The notes: generated from the sequence alone by a model not told the origin. DNA of 11,767 nucleotides from Deltaproteobacteria bacterium (GCA_018644785.1 JABGPV010000164.1:1-11767); one strand, 5' to 3'. Positions 1 through 6,650 are shown, counted from the first letter of the stretch. Numbers and translations: made by a program.

Positions 1-907
1 TCAGTTTGTTCCGGTTGAGAACCTTAAGTTTTCGGCGGTACATCTGCCAAGTGCTTGGTTTACCGAGCGCTTCCAATTTTAGTTGATCTTCCTGCCATTT
101 TAGAAAGGCAGTGGTAAGCGCTTTCATAGCCATGGTCATGTATACTTGAATAATGGTATCAATTTTGATGGCCAACGGTATGCCTGTCTTGATTTCATAG
201 ACAGCCCATACCTTCCATCCATAAATGGTAACTTTGACCTCTTTGAGTTCACCGCTTTTCCGGCGCCCGCGGGCCTTTACCTTGCGTTTATGAGTAACGG
301 ATCCACATCCCTTGAATTTACGGGTGGTTTCGTACAAAGTGCAATCACAGGCGGCATGTATACTTTTTGGGAACATGCCTTGTTTGGCAACTTGCTGAAT
401 GCAGCGATTAAATAAATTCTCAATTCGTCTGGGAGAAATGGTAACAATGTGGTTGGCAACCGTATCGACGCATAAAGCACCTCTGAATTCAGGAATGAAT
501 GTCTTGCGGAGTTTTTCACCCCGTTTACAACTGCCATTTTTTACCTGATAGGCATTGAAGCCGCACATGTTCATGAGCAGTTCATCGGTGAGCAGCAGGT
601 CGGTCATTTGATCCATCTTTTTGATGGATCCGACGACTTTCATTAAGAAGACAAGGAGTATCTGGGAAAAAGGGACATTTTTTCTTCGTTGATTTTTCGG
701 ATCAAGGCGTTCTAATAGAGGAAATACTTCGATGTCCTGCAAATAGTTGAAGAAGGAGTCAAACAAGGTGGCCTCATCCATGGCATAGACCACGTCCATT
801 TCGTGGCGATGGAAAAGGTAGTCTGCAACCTTGCCATCATCCCGCTCGGCGGTATGCCAGAAGAGTCGTTCACAGAGGGTGTCTTGTAATTGTTCCCGCG
901 AAGTCAT
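1..907 (-). CDS. DDE-type transposase, 3' end beyond the window, core apparently shortened
   Basis: The minus strand is open from an ATG at 907 to the window edge (302 codons). An in-frame TAA lies four codons before the ATG, so this is the first possible start. The N-terminal ~180 residues are a helical domain. D188 in the context CDCTLYETT, followed by a basic stretch and YGWKVWAVYEIKTGIPLA (about 225-245), matches the region after the first catalytic Asp of IS4-like DDE transposases. At about residue 250 the text changes to a hydrophobic helix, then KWQEDQ and YRRKLKVLNRNK, which resembles the extreme C-terminus of such enzymes. I see no second catalytic Asp block (DRGF-like) or Glu region between them, so an in-frame internal deletion is likely. 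The identification is by motif memory. The exact IS family is not assigned, and the gene may be inactive. Confidence 0.6.
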   Translation of the reverse strand, partial: MTSREQLQDTLCERLFWHTAERDDGKVADYLFHRHEMDVVYAMDEATLFDSFFNYLQDIEVFPLLERLDPKNQRRKNVPFSQILLVFLMKVVGSIKKMDQMTDLLLTDELLMNMCGFNAYQVKNGSCKRGEKLRKTFIPEFRGALCVDTVANHIVTISPRRIENLFNRCIQQVAKQGMFPKSIHAACDCTLYETTRKFKGCGSVTHKRKVKARGRRKSGELKEVKVTIYGWKVWAVYEIKTGIPLAIKIDTIIQVYMTMAMKALTTAFLKWQEDQLKLEALGKPSTWQMYRRKLKVLNRNKL

Positions 908-914
908 GCTGGCA

Positions 915-943
915 GTTTAAGCTCAAATCGGAACGGATGTCAA
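915..943 (-). promoter_or_regulatory. Candidate sigma-70 promoter of the transposase gene
   Basis: On the minus strand a perfect -35 box TTGACA (938-943) is followed after exactly 17 bases by TTAAAC (915-920), a weak -10. The expected transcription start is only a few bases before the ATG at 907. No Shine-Dalgarno sequence is visible, so the message would be leaderless or nearly so. The -10 matches only 3 of 6 consensus positions. Confidence 0.35.
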
Positions 944-1189
944 GTTGCGGACGCCGTGGATATGTAAGCATTTCAATTAGTTACATGGATCATTTTTGAA
1001 GGCCTGGAGGCACTTGAGCTGCCCTCGTATACCCCGTCTCGGGCTTGTACGCGTTTGCGGCTTTAAGGGCCTTCTACGTGGCTTAAAACCCTTCTCTCGC
1101 GGCAAAGTGAAAATAGGAAATGGAATCAATAATTTGAAAGTTTTTTTCAAAAAATGCGAATTTTTTCAATCCTTATATCGGAGTTTTAG
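944..1189. other. Non-coding stretch between the transposase gene and the binding-protein remnant
   Basis: I see no convincing gene here. The plus-strand frame from 996 encodes a basic, low-quality peptide with no recognisable motif. The first part probably holds the outer end of the insertion sequence at the left edge. The last 60 bases (T and A runs at 1141-1170) lead abruptly into solute-binding-protein homology at 1190, which marks a deletion or insertion junction. Confidence 0.4.
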
Positions 1190-2140
1190 CTGGAGGAAGG
1201 TCAAATTGACTTTCTCTGGAAAGGTATCAGTCAGGCCTTTGTAAATGATCTTGTCCCCAACCCGAAGGTGAACGTTCCAATGACGTTGGATCTGGGATAC
1301 CGGTATCTCGGTTTCAACCTTCGAAAACCCCCCATGTCCGATCGGGTTTTTAGACAGGCTGTGGCCTATCTCATCAACAAAAATTTTATTGTCAACCGCG
1401 TACTCCACGACCATGGACAACGGCTGGAATCTTTTGTGCCCCCTTCCAACATCTACTATTACGATTCTAACACGCCCACCTACGCCCAAGGAATGGATCG
1501 TCAGGTGCGAACGCGCAAAGCCTATGATATGTAATCTGCTGCCGGTTATGGTTGGGAGACTCCCCCGCTGGATGAGACAGGAGCTTTGCAGAAAGGAAAA
1601 GGTTTCAAAGGACCTGACGGAAAAGCTGTGCCTCCCATAACGCTGATTACCCCCACCGCCCATTATGATACTGAAGAGGCGACAACAGGCGAGGTTATTG
1701 TGGGATGGCTGGATGAATTCGGAATTCCCGTCTCCCGAAAGACGATGCCATTTAACAGCCTATTATCGCAGATAAAACTTAAGAAGGATTTCGATATGTT
1801 CATTTTGGGCTGGAGAGGTTTGTCGCTGGACCCGGATTATCTGAGACGGTTTTTTCATTCCGATTATGATTTGCCCAACCAGTGGAATTACACCGGGTAT
1901 GACAATGCCCAATTCAATCAACTTTCAGATCTTCAGGCGGAAACGGTTGATGTAGCCAAAAGACGGCAAATTGTCTTGCGCCTTCAAAATATTCTTGCCA
2001 AAGACCTTCCGATTATCCCGCTGTACATTCCTCATCTTATGGAAGGTGTCCGGAATGATCGATTTTCAGGCTGGGTCAAGCAGGCCGGAGGGGTTGGCAA
2101 TATCTGGACGTTCTGCATGCTAAGACCCGTTCAAAAGTGA
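1190..2140 (+). pseudogene. Peptide/oligopeptide ABC transporter substrate-binding protein (SBP family 5), broken
   Basis: This is the C-terminal part of a family 5 extracellular solute-binding protein (DppA/OppA type). Such lipid-anchored or periplasmic proteins deliver peptides or nickel to an ABC importer. Recognisable blocks in order are LEEGQIDFLWKGI at the start, FRQAVAYLINKNFIVNRVL, LVPPSN-like FVPPSN, the FDMFILGW block followed by DPD, and NYTGYDN near the end. Homology begins at the codon after an in-frame TAG at 1187, so roughly the N-terminal 40 percent and the signal peptide are absent. A single TAA at 1532-1534 interrupts AYDM-SAAGYGW without any frame change. Family members have a Leu-like residue there, so TTA to TAA is the simplest cause. 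The rest stays open to the TGA at 2138. No permease or ATPase gene is nearby. The gene is dead. Confidence 0.85.
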
Positions 2141-2152
2141 GCTCAAAGAAAA

Positions 2153-2179
2153 GGAAGTCTCTCAAAATGAGGGACTTCC
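2153..2179. terminator. Hairpin after the binding-protein remnant
   Basis: GGAAGTC at 2153-2159 pairs with GACTTCC at 2173-2179, and CTC/GAG inside the loop (2161-2163, 2169-2171) can extend the stem. It sits 12 bases after the pseudogene stop, a normal terminator position. There is no T tract on either side, so intrinsic termination is uncertain. Confidence 0.35.
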
Positions 2180-2257
2180 AACTGTTCACGATTAGCAAGA
2201 ATTTGGATTTAGCTAATTGGTATATTTGAAAAAAATATCAGATTACCCTTTTACATA

Positions 2258-2509
2258 TTAATTTCGCATCATCCCCATATCTTCATGTTCCAGATTGTGG
2301 CAATGGTAAAGAAACATGCCCGGATAGTCGTCAAAGTCGACCAGGATTCTGATACTTTCACCGGGCATCAGTAAGACTGTATCTTTCCATCCTTCATCCA
2401 CATAGCCTTCATGCCTCACTCCGCTTCTCGAAACGACCCTGAACTGTTTCCCATGCAGATGGATTACCGAAACGTTTTTTTGAAAAACCACCCTCTTGCT
2501 GGCCGGCAA
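2258..2509 (-). pseudogene. Multicopper oxidase, isolated C-terminal cupredoxin domain
   Basis: The 83-residue frame carries the two copper-binding blocks of a multicopper oxidase C-terminal domain (CueO/CotA/laccase type, normally 450-600 aa): HLHG at 17-20 and [13 protein letters not shown] at 69-81. C70, H75 and M80 would be type 1 copper ligands, and H17, H19, H69 and H71 would be type 2/3 ligands. The usual first His of HPxHLHG, a type 1 ligand, falls at S14 and is missing. Upstream, in-frame TAG and a TTG-only start show that domains 1 and 2 are lost. I found no other part of the enzyme in the window. It is therefore a gene remnant, very unlikely to oxidise anything, though a stable small cupredoxin fragment cannot be fully excluded. 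Confidence 0.75.
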
Positions 2510-2640
2510 TATCTGCTAATATATCAAAGTATTTCAGATAGTTATACCTTTACGATATCCAAAATATTTGGACCTGTCCGAAGCCTGAGATATGCCTTGC
2601 ATACCCACGAATGTGGCCAGGTCTTTGAAGTCAAACTGGA

Positions 2641-2656
2641 TGTGCTTACAAGCACA
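2641..2656. repeat. 16-bp dyad TGTGCTT-AC-AAGCACA
   Basis: A perfect 7-bp inverted repeat with a 2-base centre lies in the 196-base gap between the oxidase remnant and the nitroreductase gene. The centre is too short for a good RNA hairpin, so an operator-like protein-binding site is the more natural reading. It is downstream of the nitroreductase gene, where it controls nothing obvious. It may have regulated the lost oxidase gene, or it may be chance. Confidence 0.25.
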
Positions 2657-2705
2657 AGGTATAGAAGTCGGGCAATTAAAATATTTTTCGCTGGTTTTTT
2701 GCGTC

Positions 2706-3530
2706 TTAAGCCCAAACAATTTTCGGTGGTTTCCGTTCCGGCAGCCTGTAATATCTGGGTTTGGCATATCCCAGCATCATGGGGTAATGATGGGGATAAT
2801 TTTCCGGCAGACCCATCACTTCCTTGATTTCCGGTCCTGAATGAAGGGCTCCCTGAAGCAACCCTGCCCAGCATGTTCCAAGGCCCAGTGTGGGTGCTGC
2901 CAGTTCAAGGTAGGACAGGGCCAGGGTCAGGTCAACCATACCGTTTAACGCTTCTTTGGGGGCGTGGGCCACCACCAGGACGGGGGCATCTCTCAGGACC
3001 TTGTCCACACCCTTATCCCAGGCTGTCACGATGGCGGGGAAATAGGGGGCACGGGCTGCTTCAGGACCCTTTTCAAGAATAAAACGCATCCATTTAACGG
3101 TGAGTTCCGCCAGTTGGTGGATTTTGTCCTGATCGGTAATGACCAACCAGTTGACCATCTGGCGATTCCCTGCGGAGGGCGCGTACCGGGCGATCTCGAT
3201 GAGTTCCCGGATTTTTTCTTTTTCAACTGGCTTGTCCCCGTAGATGCGGACGGAGCGGCGTGATCGCAGAAATTGCACGGCCTGTTCACGGTTAATGGCA
3301 AGATTTTTCACGATGGACGGGCACCGTTCCATGGGAATGCTGGTGTGCTGGAGCGCCCCGTGGGGGCAGACGGCAACACAGTGTCCACATCTCAAACAGA
3401 CCTCTTCCGTGCCGGGTATGAGGCGGGGATAACCCTCCCCGTGGTCCATTTGTATGATGGCCATGGGGCATTCAGCGGTGCAGATGCCGTCTTTTTTGCA
3501 TTTGTCGTGGTCTATTTCTAAAAGTCCCAT
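2706..3530 (-). CDS. Ferredoxin-nitroreductase fusion protein (FMN flavoprotein)
   Basis: The 274-residue cytoplasmic protein joins a bacterial ferredoxin domain (about 1-65) to a nitroreductase-family FMN domain (about 80-250). Cluster motif 1 is C11-x5-C17-x3-C21-P, with D14 where the second Cys normally stands. Motif 2 is complete: C45, C48, C51, C55-P. FMN-domain signatures are RRSVR (91-95), APSAGNRQ (117-124) and GLGTCWAG. Such fusions are common in anaerobes and are thought to pass low-potential electrons from the clusters to FMN. The physiological substrate is unknown and need not be a nitro compound. It begins 16 bases after the membrane-protein gene, so the two are probably co-transcribed. 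A GGGA lies about 8 bases before the ATG. The gene appears intact. Confidence 0.9.
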   Translation of the reverse strand: MGLLEIDHDKCKKDGICTAECPMAIIQMDHGEGYPRLIPGTEEVCLRCGHCVAVCPHGALQHTSIPMERCPSIVKNLAINREQAVQFLRSRRSVRIYGDKPVEKEKIRELIEIARYAPSAGNRQMVNWLVITDQDKIHQLAELTVKWMRFILEKGPEAARAPYFPAIVTAWDKGVDKVLRDAPVLVVAHAPKEALNGMVDLTLALSYLELAAPTLGLGTCWAGLLQGALHSGPEIKEVMGLPENYPHHYPMMLGYAKPRYYRLPERKPPKIVWA

Positions 3531-3546
3531 ATTATTTCCCGGAATC

Positions 3547-4098
3547 TTAACCCTTCTGAGCCTGTTTTGATTTGCGGCGGCGAAATAGAAAAGCGCCGAT
3601 GATAATGAGCGCCAGGGGAATCAGCAGGGCCCAGAGATATTCTTCGATGAGGGCTATGCCCACCACGGCAATGCCGAGGAAAACACCCACGAGAGAGATC
3701 CGCCAGCTGGCGGTAATGCCGGCACTTAAAGTGGCAAAAGCCAGTATCAGAAGGGCTACGAGCCCCACGTCGACGTTATTGAGCCGTCCCGTGTCCGTAG
3801 CGCTGAGCAGGAAGACCAGGTATATGACTATCAGGTAAGCGAGCCAGTGAAAGACCTGGGTCCATACCAGCCTGCCCTTGCTTTCTCCCCGGCGGTTCAA
3901 GTTGGGCCACTCAATGGCGATGGTCGCTATGCAAAAAACAGGGGCCATGACCATCCAGTACCAGAATCCCTTGGTGGGACTGTAATCGGTGAGTGCAATA
4001 CCCACCACCGACAACAACAGCAAAAGAATCAGAATGAATTCAGATGTATGACGTTTTTTCGGAATACTGCTGGACCCGCCGTGAGAGTTTCCAAACAT
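3547..4098 (-). CDS. Six-helix membrane protein of unknown function
   Basis: I do not recognise a family for this 183-residue protein. After a short polar N-terminus with KKRH (14-17), hydrophobic segments lie at about 21-37, 45-62, 81-98, 109-131, 134-151 and 153-172, followed by a very basic tail (RRRKSK, from 173). An even number of helices and the basic ends suggest that both termini face the cytoplasm. A strong AAGGAG (4105-4110) stands 6 bases before the ATG at 4098, which supports the start. It is the first gene of a two-gene operon with the ferredoxin-nitroreductase, so it might anchor or supply electrons to that enzyme. That link is inferred only from the 16-base spacing. I saw no clear promoter upstream. 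Confidence 0.8.
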   Translation of the reverse strand: MFGNSHGGSSSIPKKRHTSEFILILLLLLSVVGIALTDYSPTKGFWYWMVMAPVFCIATIAIEWPNLNRRGESKGRLVWTQVFHWLAYLIVIYLVFLLSATDTGRLNNVDVGLVALLILAFATLSAGITASWRISLVGVFLGIAVVGIALIEEYLWALLIPLALIIIGAFLFRRRKSKQAQKG

Positions 4099-4268
4099 GG
4101 GTTTCTCCTTTCTTGAGGTGCCTGATGCGATATATAGGCTTCTTTTTCGGTCATGAGATTCAAAAAACTGAGCGTACTTTTATCAGGGTTTCACGGAAAA
4201 TACAAGGAGTAACAACTGGCGTTGAGTTTCTGGTCAGTTTGATTTCCGAAACGCGGGCTTGCCGAAAG

Positions 4269-4539
4269 GACACGCCCAATGGTATACCCAGTCATGACAC
4301 TTTTGGGCGAGTTTTTTCGTTGCTGTCTCCTAAAGAATTTCAGTTGTATTGTGACTATTGATGCTATGGGACGCCAGAAAAAAATTGCGGTACAGATTGT
4401 GGATAATGATGCGGATTATGTTCTTATCGCTCTCTATCTCTTACTGAGCGAGAAATCTCGGCAGGTTGGCATTAATAAGGCTAAGCGGAAAATGGCTGGG
4501 TGGGATGATCCCTACCTGAAAAAAGTTCTCGGAGGATAA
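4269..4539 (+). pseudogene. ISAs1-family transposase remnant with two internal deletions
   Basis: Three blocks typical of ISAs1-family (H-repeat-associated) transposases, normally about 370 aa, are packed into 90 codons. Block 1, 4269 to about 4343, reads PNGIPSHDTFGRVFSLL and is N-terminal. Block 2, about 4345-4425, reads CIVTIDAMGRQKKIA then DADYVL, and contains the second catalytic Asp. Block 3, about 4426-4539, reads IALYLLLSEK then AGWDDPYLKKVLGG, the extreme C-terminus. Blocks 1 and 2 are in different frames, while 2 and 3 share one. The first catalytic Asp region (IDGKT-like), the RHYYI-like block and the catalytic Glu are gone. The remnant is inactive. Its last codons contain the GGAGG used by the next gene. 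Confidence 0.8.
4466..4482 (+). promoter_or_regulatory. Weak sigma-54-like -24/-12 element
   Basis: TTGGCAT, then AGGCT, places GG (4468-4469) exactly 10 bases from GC (4480-4481), the sigma-54 spacing. The -24 half is good, but the -12 half lacks TT. It lies inside the ISAs1 C-terminal coding remnant, about 66 bases before the first carboxylase gene. The sigma-54 activator encoded in the same operon makes it worth listing, but a chance match is quite possible. Confidence 0.18.
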
Positions 4540-4550
4540 AATATTTCATG
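4531..4550 (+). promoter_or_regulatory. Ribosome-binding site and start of the first HyuA gene, derived from IS sequence
   Basis: GGAGG at 4531-4535 is followed after 12 bases by the ATG at 4548. The spacing is longer than ideal. GGAGG is itself the Gly-Gly codons at the end of the ISAs1 transposase, and the ATG lies in the putative IS terminal repeat. Within the frame the alternatives are ATG 4563 and GTG 4659. Neither has a Shine-Dalgarno sequence at good spacing. Confidence 0.5.
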
Positions 4551-6650
4551 CGATTGCCCTGCATGGGATCAAACCTAAAACCCAATGCTGTTCAAGGTCC
4601 GAACAGCATTGGCGGTTCCGGAAATGGCGCCCTTGCTCCGGAAAACGATACTCGGTATGTGATTGATATTGATATCGGTGGAACCTATACGGACGTTATT
4701 GTTTCCCATGGAGGTGCCGCTGCCTATTTTAAAACAGATACCACGCCCAGTGATCTGAGCCAATGTTTCGAAGACGCGCTCCTAAGAGGCGCCGTCAAAA
4801 TGGGATTTTCAAATACCCGACTTTTTCTCCGGAAAATCCTCGTCATACGATTGTCCACAAGCCTGTCCACCAACACCCTCCTGGAGAGGAAAGGGGAGTG
4901 TGTGGGGTTGCTCCTGACCGAAGAGCGTAGCGCGGAATACCTGGACCGTTTTCACCCCCCTCGAAATGAACGGCATATCCTGTTTCCGGATATGGTCGAA
5001 GAAGTGGGAAAGCGGCTGTCGGATGAAAATATCAGGGAAAAAGCGTATTCACTCCTGACTCGGGGAATTACCACAATGGTCGTCTGCCTGGATGGATCCG
5101 CTGATTTTCCCAAAGGCGAAGACCGGGTAAAAACCGTTATCGGCCGATATTTCCCGAAACATTCCATCGGCTCGGTCCCGGTGCTTCTTTCAAACCAGGT
5201 GAGCAGAGACGAAGACTATTTCAAACGGATCAACACAGCCCTTCTGAATGCCTATATACACGCTGCACTTTCCGCCCAGGTTTCACGCATCGAAGATTTT
5301 TTAAGGGCTGAAGGGTTTGCGCATCCGCTGCTGATTGTTCACACTAATGGCGGAAGCGCCCGTTCAGCCAAAACTACCGCCATACAGACTTTAAGTTCGG
5401 GTGCCGCTGCCGGGATCTACGGCTCCCGGCGGCTCTCCTCTTTTTACCATAAATCCCATGTTGTGATTGCCGACGTGGGCGGAACCAGCACTGAAATAGG
5501 CCTCAATCAATATGACCGCATAGCTTACGCCATGCCCTCCCATGTGGGAGACCTTCCCTTGGATATCCATTCTCCGGTACACTCGACCCTGGGCATCGGC
5601 GGCGGTTCAATTGCCCGAATCAATAGGGAGGGCAACGTTCATTTCGGATTTGAAAACGCTGGCGCTTTTCCGGGTCCAGCCTGTTATAATCTGGGCGGAA
5701 CGGAGCCGACCCTGACCGACGCCTATTTAATCTTAGGATACTTTGATGAAGACTATTTTCTGGGGGGGCAGAAACGGATCCACAAACATTGGGCGAGGCG
5801 GGTGGTCAAAAAAAAGATTGCCGATCCTCTGGGTATAACCATTGAAGAGGCCGCCTTACACATTAAGAATAAAGCGGTTGAAATCATCGGAGGTCGGATT
5901 CAAGGCGTGATATCTGATGAGGGTGAGAGCCCTTCGAAGTTTTCCCTTTTTGCGGTAGGCGGGGGGGGTGGTTGCATGGGATCCGATCTGATGGATCATG
6001 CGGGGTTGGCCGAGGTATGTGTTTTTCGCCAGGGGTCGGTTTTCGGCGCCTATGGTTCAAGCGGCATGGATATCATGCACCAATACAAAGAGCGGATGAA
6101 TGTTGTCTGGGAAGAAAATGACGCCGCGTCCGCACAAATTGTAAGGGCTCTGAACAAAGCCATCCTGGCGCTTCAACGTCATGCGGAAAAAGATATGTCC
6201 GGAGAAGGTTTTTCGCCTCAGGAAATACGCTTTGAAACCGAATTGGAACTGAAATCCCTTTCCGGGGAAAAAAGCTATCATTTGATCTTGCCCTCACCTT
6301 TTTTGTGGCCCGAATCGGCTTTCTTTCCCCTTACCGGGGGTATGCCCGTCGAAAAGAAAATTCGTATTACCGGGGTGGTCCTGAACGCCATAGGGAACAT
6401 CCCCCACGCGGAACCAACACCCGAGCCGGATGGCGGGCGCCGAAAAAACCTGAAGAAGGGGGTGAGGCGCGTCTATGCGGCACCTGGGACTTTAGAAGAT
6501 GTTCCCGTTTATTCATGGGATGACTTTCCAGCATCCCGGCTTGTCACAGGCCCCGCATTGATCGAAAGCAGCGAAACCACCTTGTGGCTGCCGGAGGGAA
6601 AAACCATTTGGTTCGATGAATATGGCAGTGGCACTATCAAAAGGTTGTGA
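4548..6650 (+). CDS. HyuA-type ATPase subunit, divergent (alpha or alpha-prime-like subunit of an ATP-dependent carboxylase/hydrolase)
   Basis: The 700-residue protein belongs to the hydantoinase A / oxoprolinase / acetone carboxylase ATPase family (ASKHA fold). In this family ATP phosphorylates the substrate or bicarbonate before chemistry on the partner subunit. The phosphate loop is D42-IGGTYTD49, the second nucleotide motif is DVGGTSTE (309-316), and GIGGGS is at 349-354. A C-terminal beta-rich domain ends near WLPEGKT. Two motifs are unusual: E316 replaces the usual Asp of DMGGTSFD, and the family's GGAGPxH is GGGGGCM (471-477). The first ~36 residues are a Gly/Asn/Pro-rich extension absent from typical members. 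At least the first few codons may come from the upstream IS, so the start is uncertain. It is 35 bases before the next gene. Specialisation relative to its paralogue is inferred. Confidence 0.85.
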   Translation: MRLPCMGSNLKPNAVQGPNSIGGSGNGALAPENDTRYVIDIDIGGTYTDVIVSHGGAAAYFKTDTTPSDLSQCFEDALLRGAVKMGFSNTRLFLRKILVIRLSTSLSTNTLLERKGECVGLLLTEERSAEYLDRFHPPRNERHILFPDMVEEVGKRLSDENIREKAYSLLTRGITTMVVCLDGSADFPKGEDRVKTVIGRYFPKHSIGSVPVLLSNQVSRDEDYFKRINTALLNAYIHAALSAQVSRIEDFLRAEGFAHPLLIVHTNGGSARSAKTTAIQTLSSGAAAGIYGSRRLSSFYHKSHVVIADVGGTSTEIGLNQYDRIAYAMPSHVGDLPLDIHSPVHSTLGIGGGSIARINREGNVHFGFENAGAFPGPACYNLGGTEPTLTDAYLILGYFDEDYFLGGQKRIHKHWARRVVKKKIADPLGITIEEAALHIKNKAVEIIGGRIQGVISDEGESPSKFSLFAVGGGGGCMGSDLMDHAGLAEVCVFRQGSVFGAYGSSGMDIMHQYKERMNVVWEENDAASAQIVRALNKAILALQRHAEKDMSGEGFSPQEIRFETELELKSLSGEKSYHLILPSPFLWPESAFFPLTGGMPVEKKIRITGVVLNAIGNIPHAEPTPEPDGGRRKNLKKGVRRVYAAPGTLEDVPVYSWDDFPASRLVTGPALIESSETTLWLPEGKTIWFDEYGSGTIKRL
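4582..4612. repeat. Perfect 12-bp inverted repeat with 7-base spacer
   Basis: CCAATGCTGTTC (4582-4593) and GAACAGCATTGG (4601-4612) are exact reverse complements around AAGGTCC. The element falls in codons 12-22 of the first HyuA gene as read from 4548, just outside the presumed IS end. It could be an operator or activator-binding site, or an RNA hairpin affecting translation. There is no T tract after it, so it is not a standard terminator. Confidence 0.7.

Larger units (their letters stand above)
4184..4561 (+). mobile_element. Possible full extent of the ISAs1-derived remnant
   Basis: After the transposase stop, the segment ending GCGATTGCCCTG at 4561 looks like an IS terminus. Its reverse complement begins CAGGGC, which I recall as typical of ISAs1-family ends. 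A CAGGG also occurs at 4184-4188, upstream of the coding blocks, and could be the degenerate left end. Outside the first five bases the two ends match only loosely, and I see no flanking target duplication. The boundaries are tentative. Confidence 0.35.

Noticed and set aside
996..1244. 82-residue plus-strand reading frame before the binding-protein remnant
   Set aside because: It is basic and motif-free, has no ribosome-binding site, and its 3' part overlaps the pseudogene in another frame.
1500..1600. Frameshift in the solute-binding-protein remnant
   Set aside because: The parts before and after the stop at 1532 are in the same frame (1535 to 1586 is 17 codons), so it is a nonsense change, not a frameshift.
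1166..1663. 165-residue minus-strand frame
   Set aside because: It is antisense to the solute-binding-protein remnant, whose plus-strand homology is clear.
2411..2827. 138-residue plus-strand frame
   Set aside because: It is antisense to the oxidase fragment and the end of the nitroreductase gene, with no recognisable motif.
4100..4210. Promoter for the membrane protein-nitroreductase operon (TTGTAT-N15-GATAAA on the minus strand, 4179-4205)
   Set aside because: The spacer is 15 bases and both boxes are weak, so it is not better than chance.
4044..4361. 105-residue plus-strand frame taken as a separate gene
   Set aside because: Only its last ~25 codons are meaningful, as ISAs1 block 1. The earlier part overlaps the membrane-protein start on the other strand.
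4620..4645. TGGCGC...TTGC as a sigma-54 promoter
   Set aside because: GG and GC are only 7 bases apart, where 10 are required.
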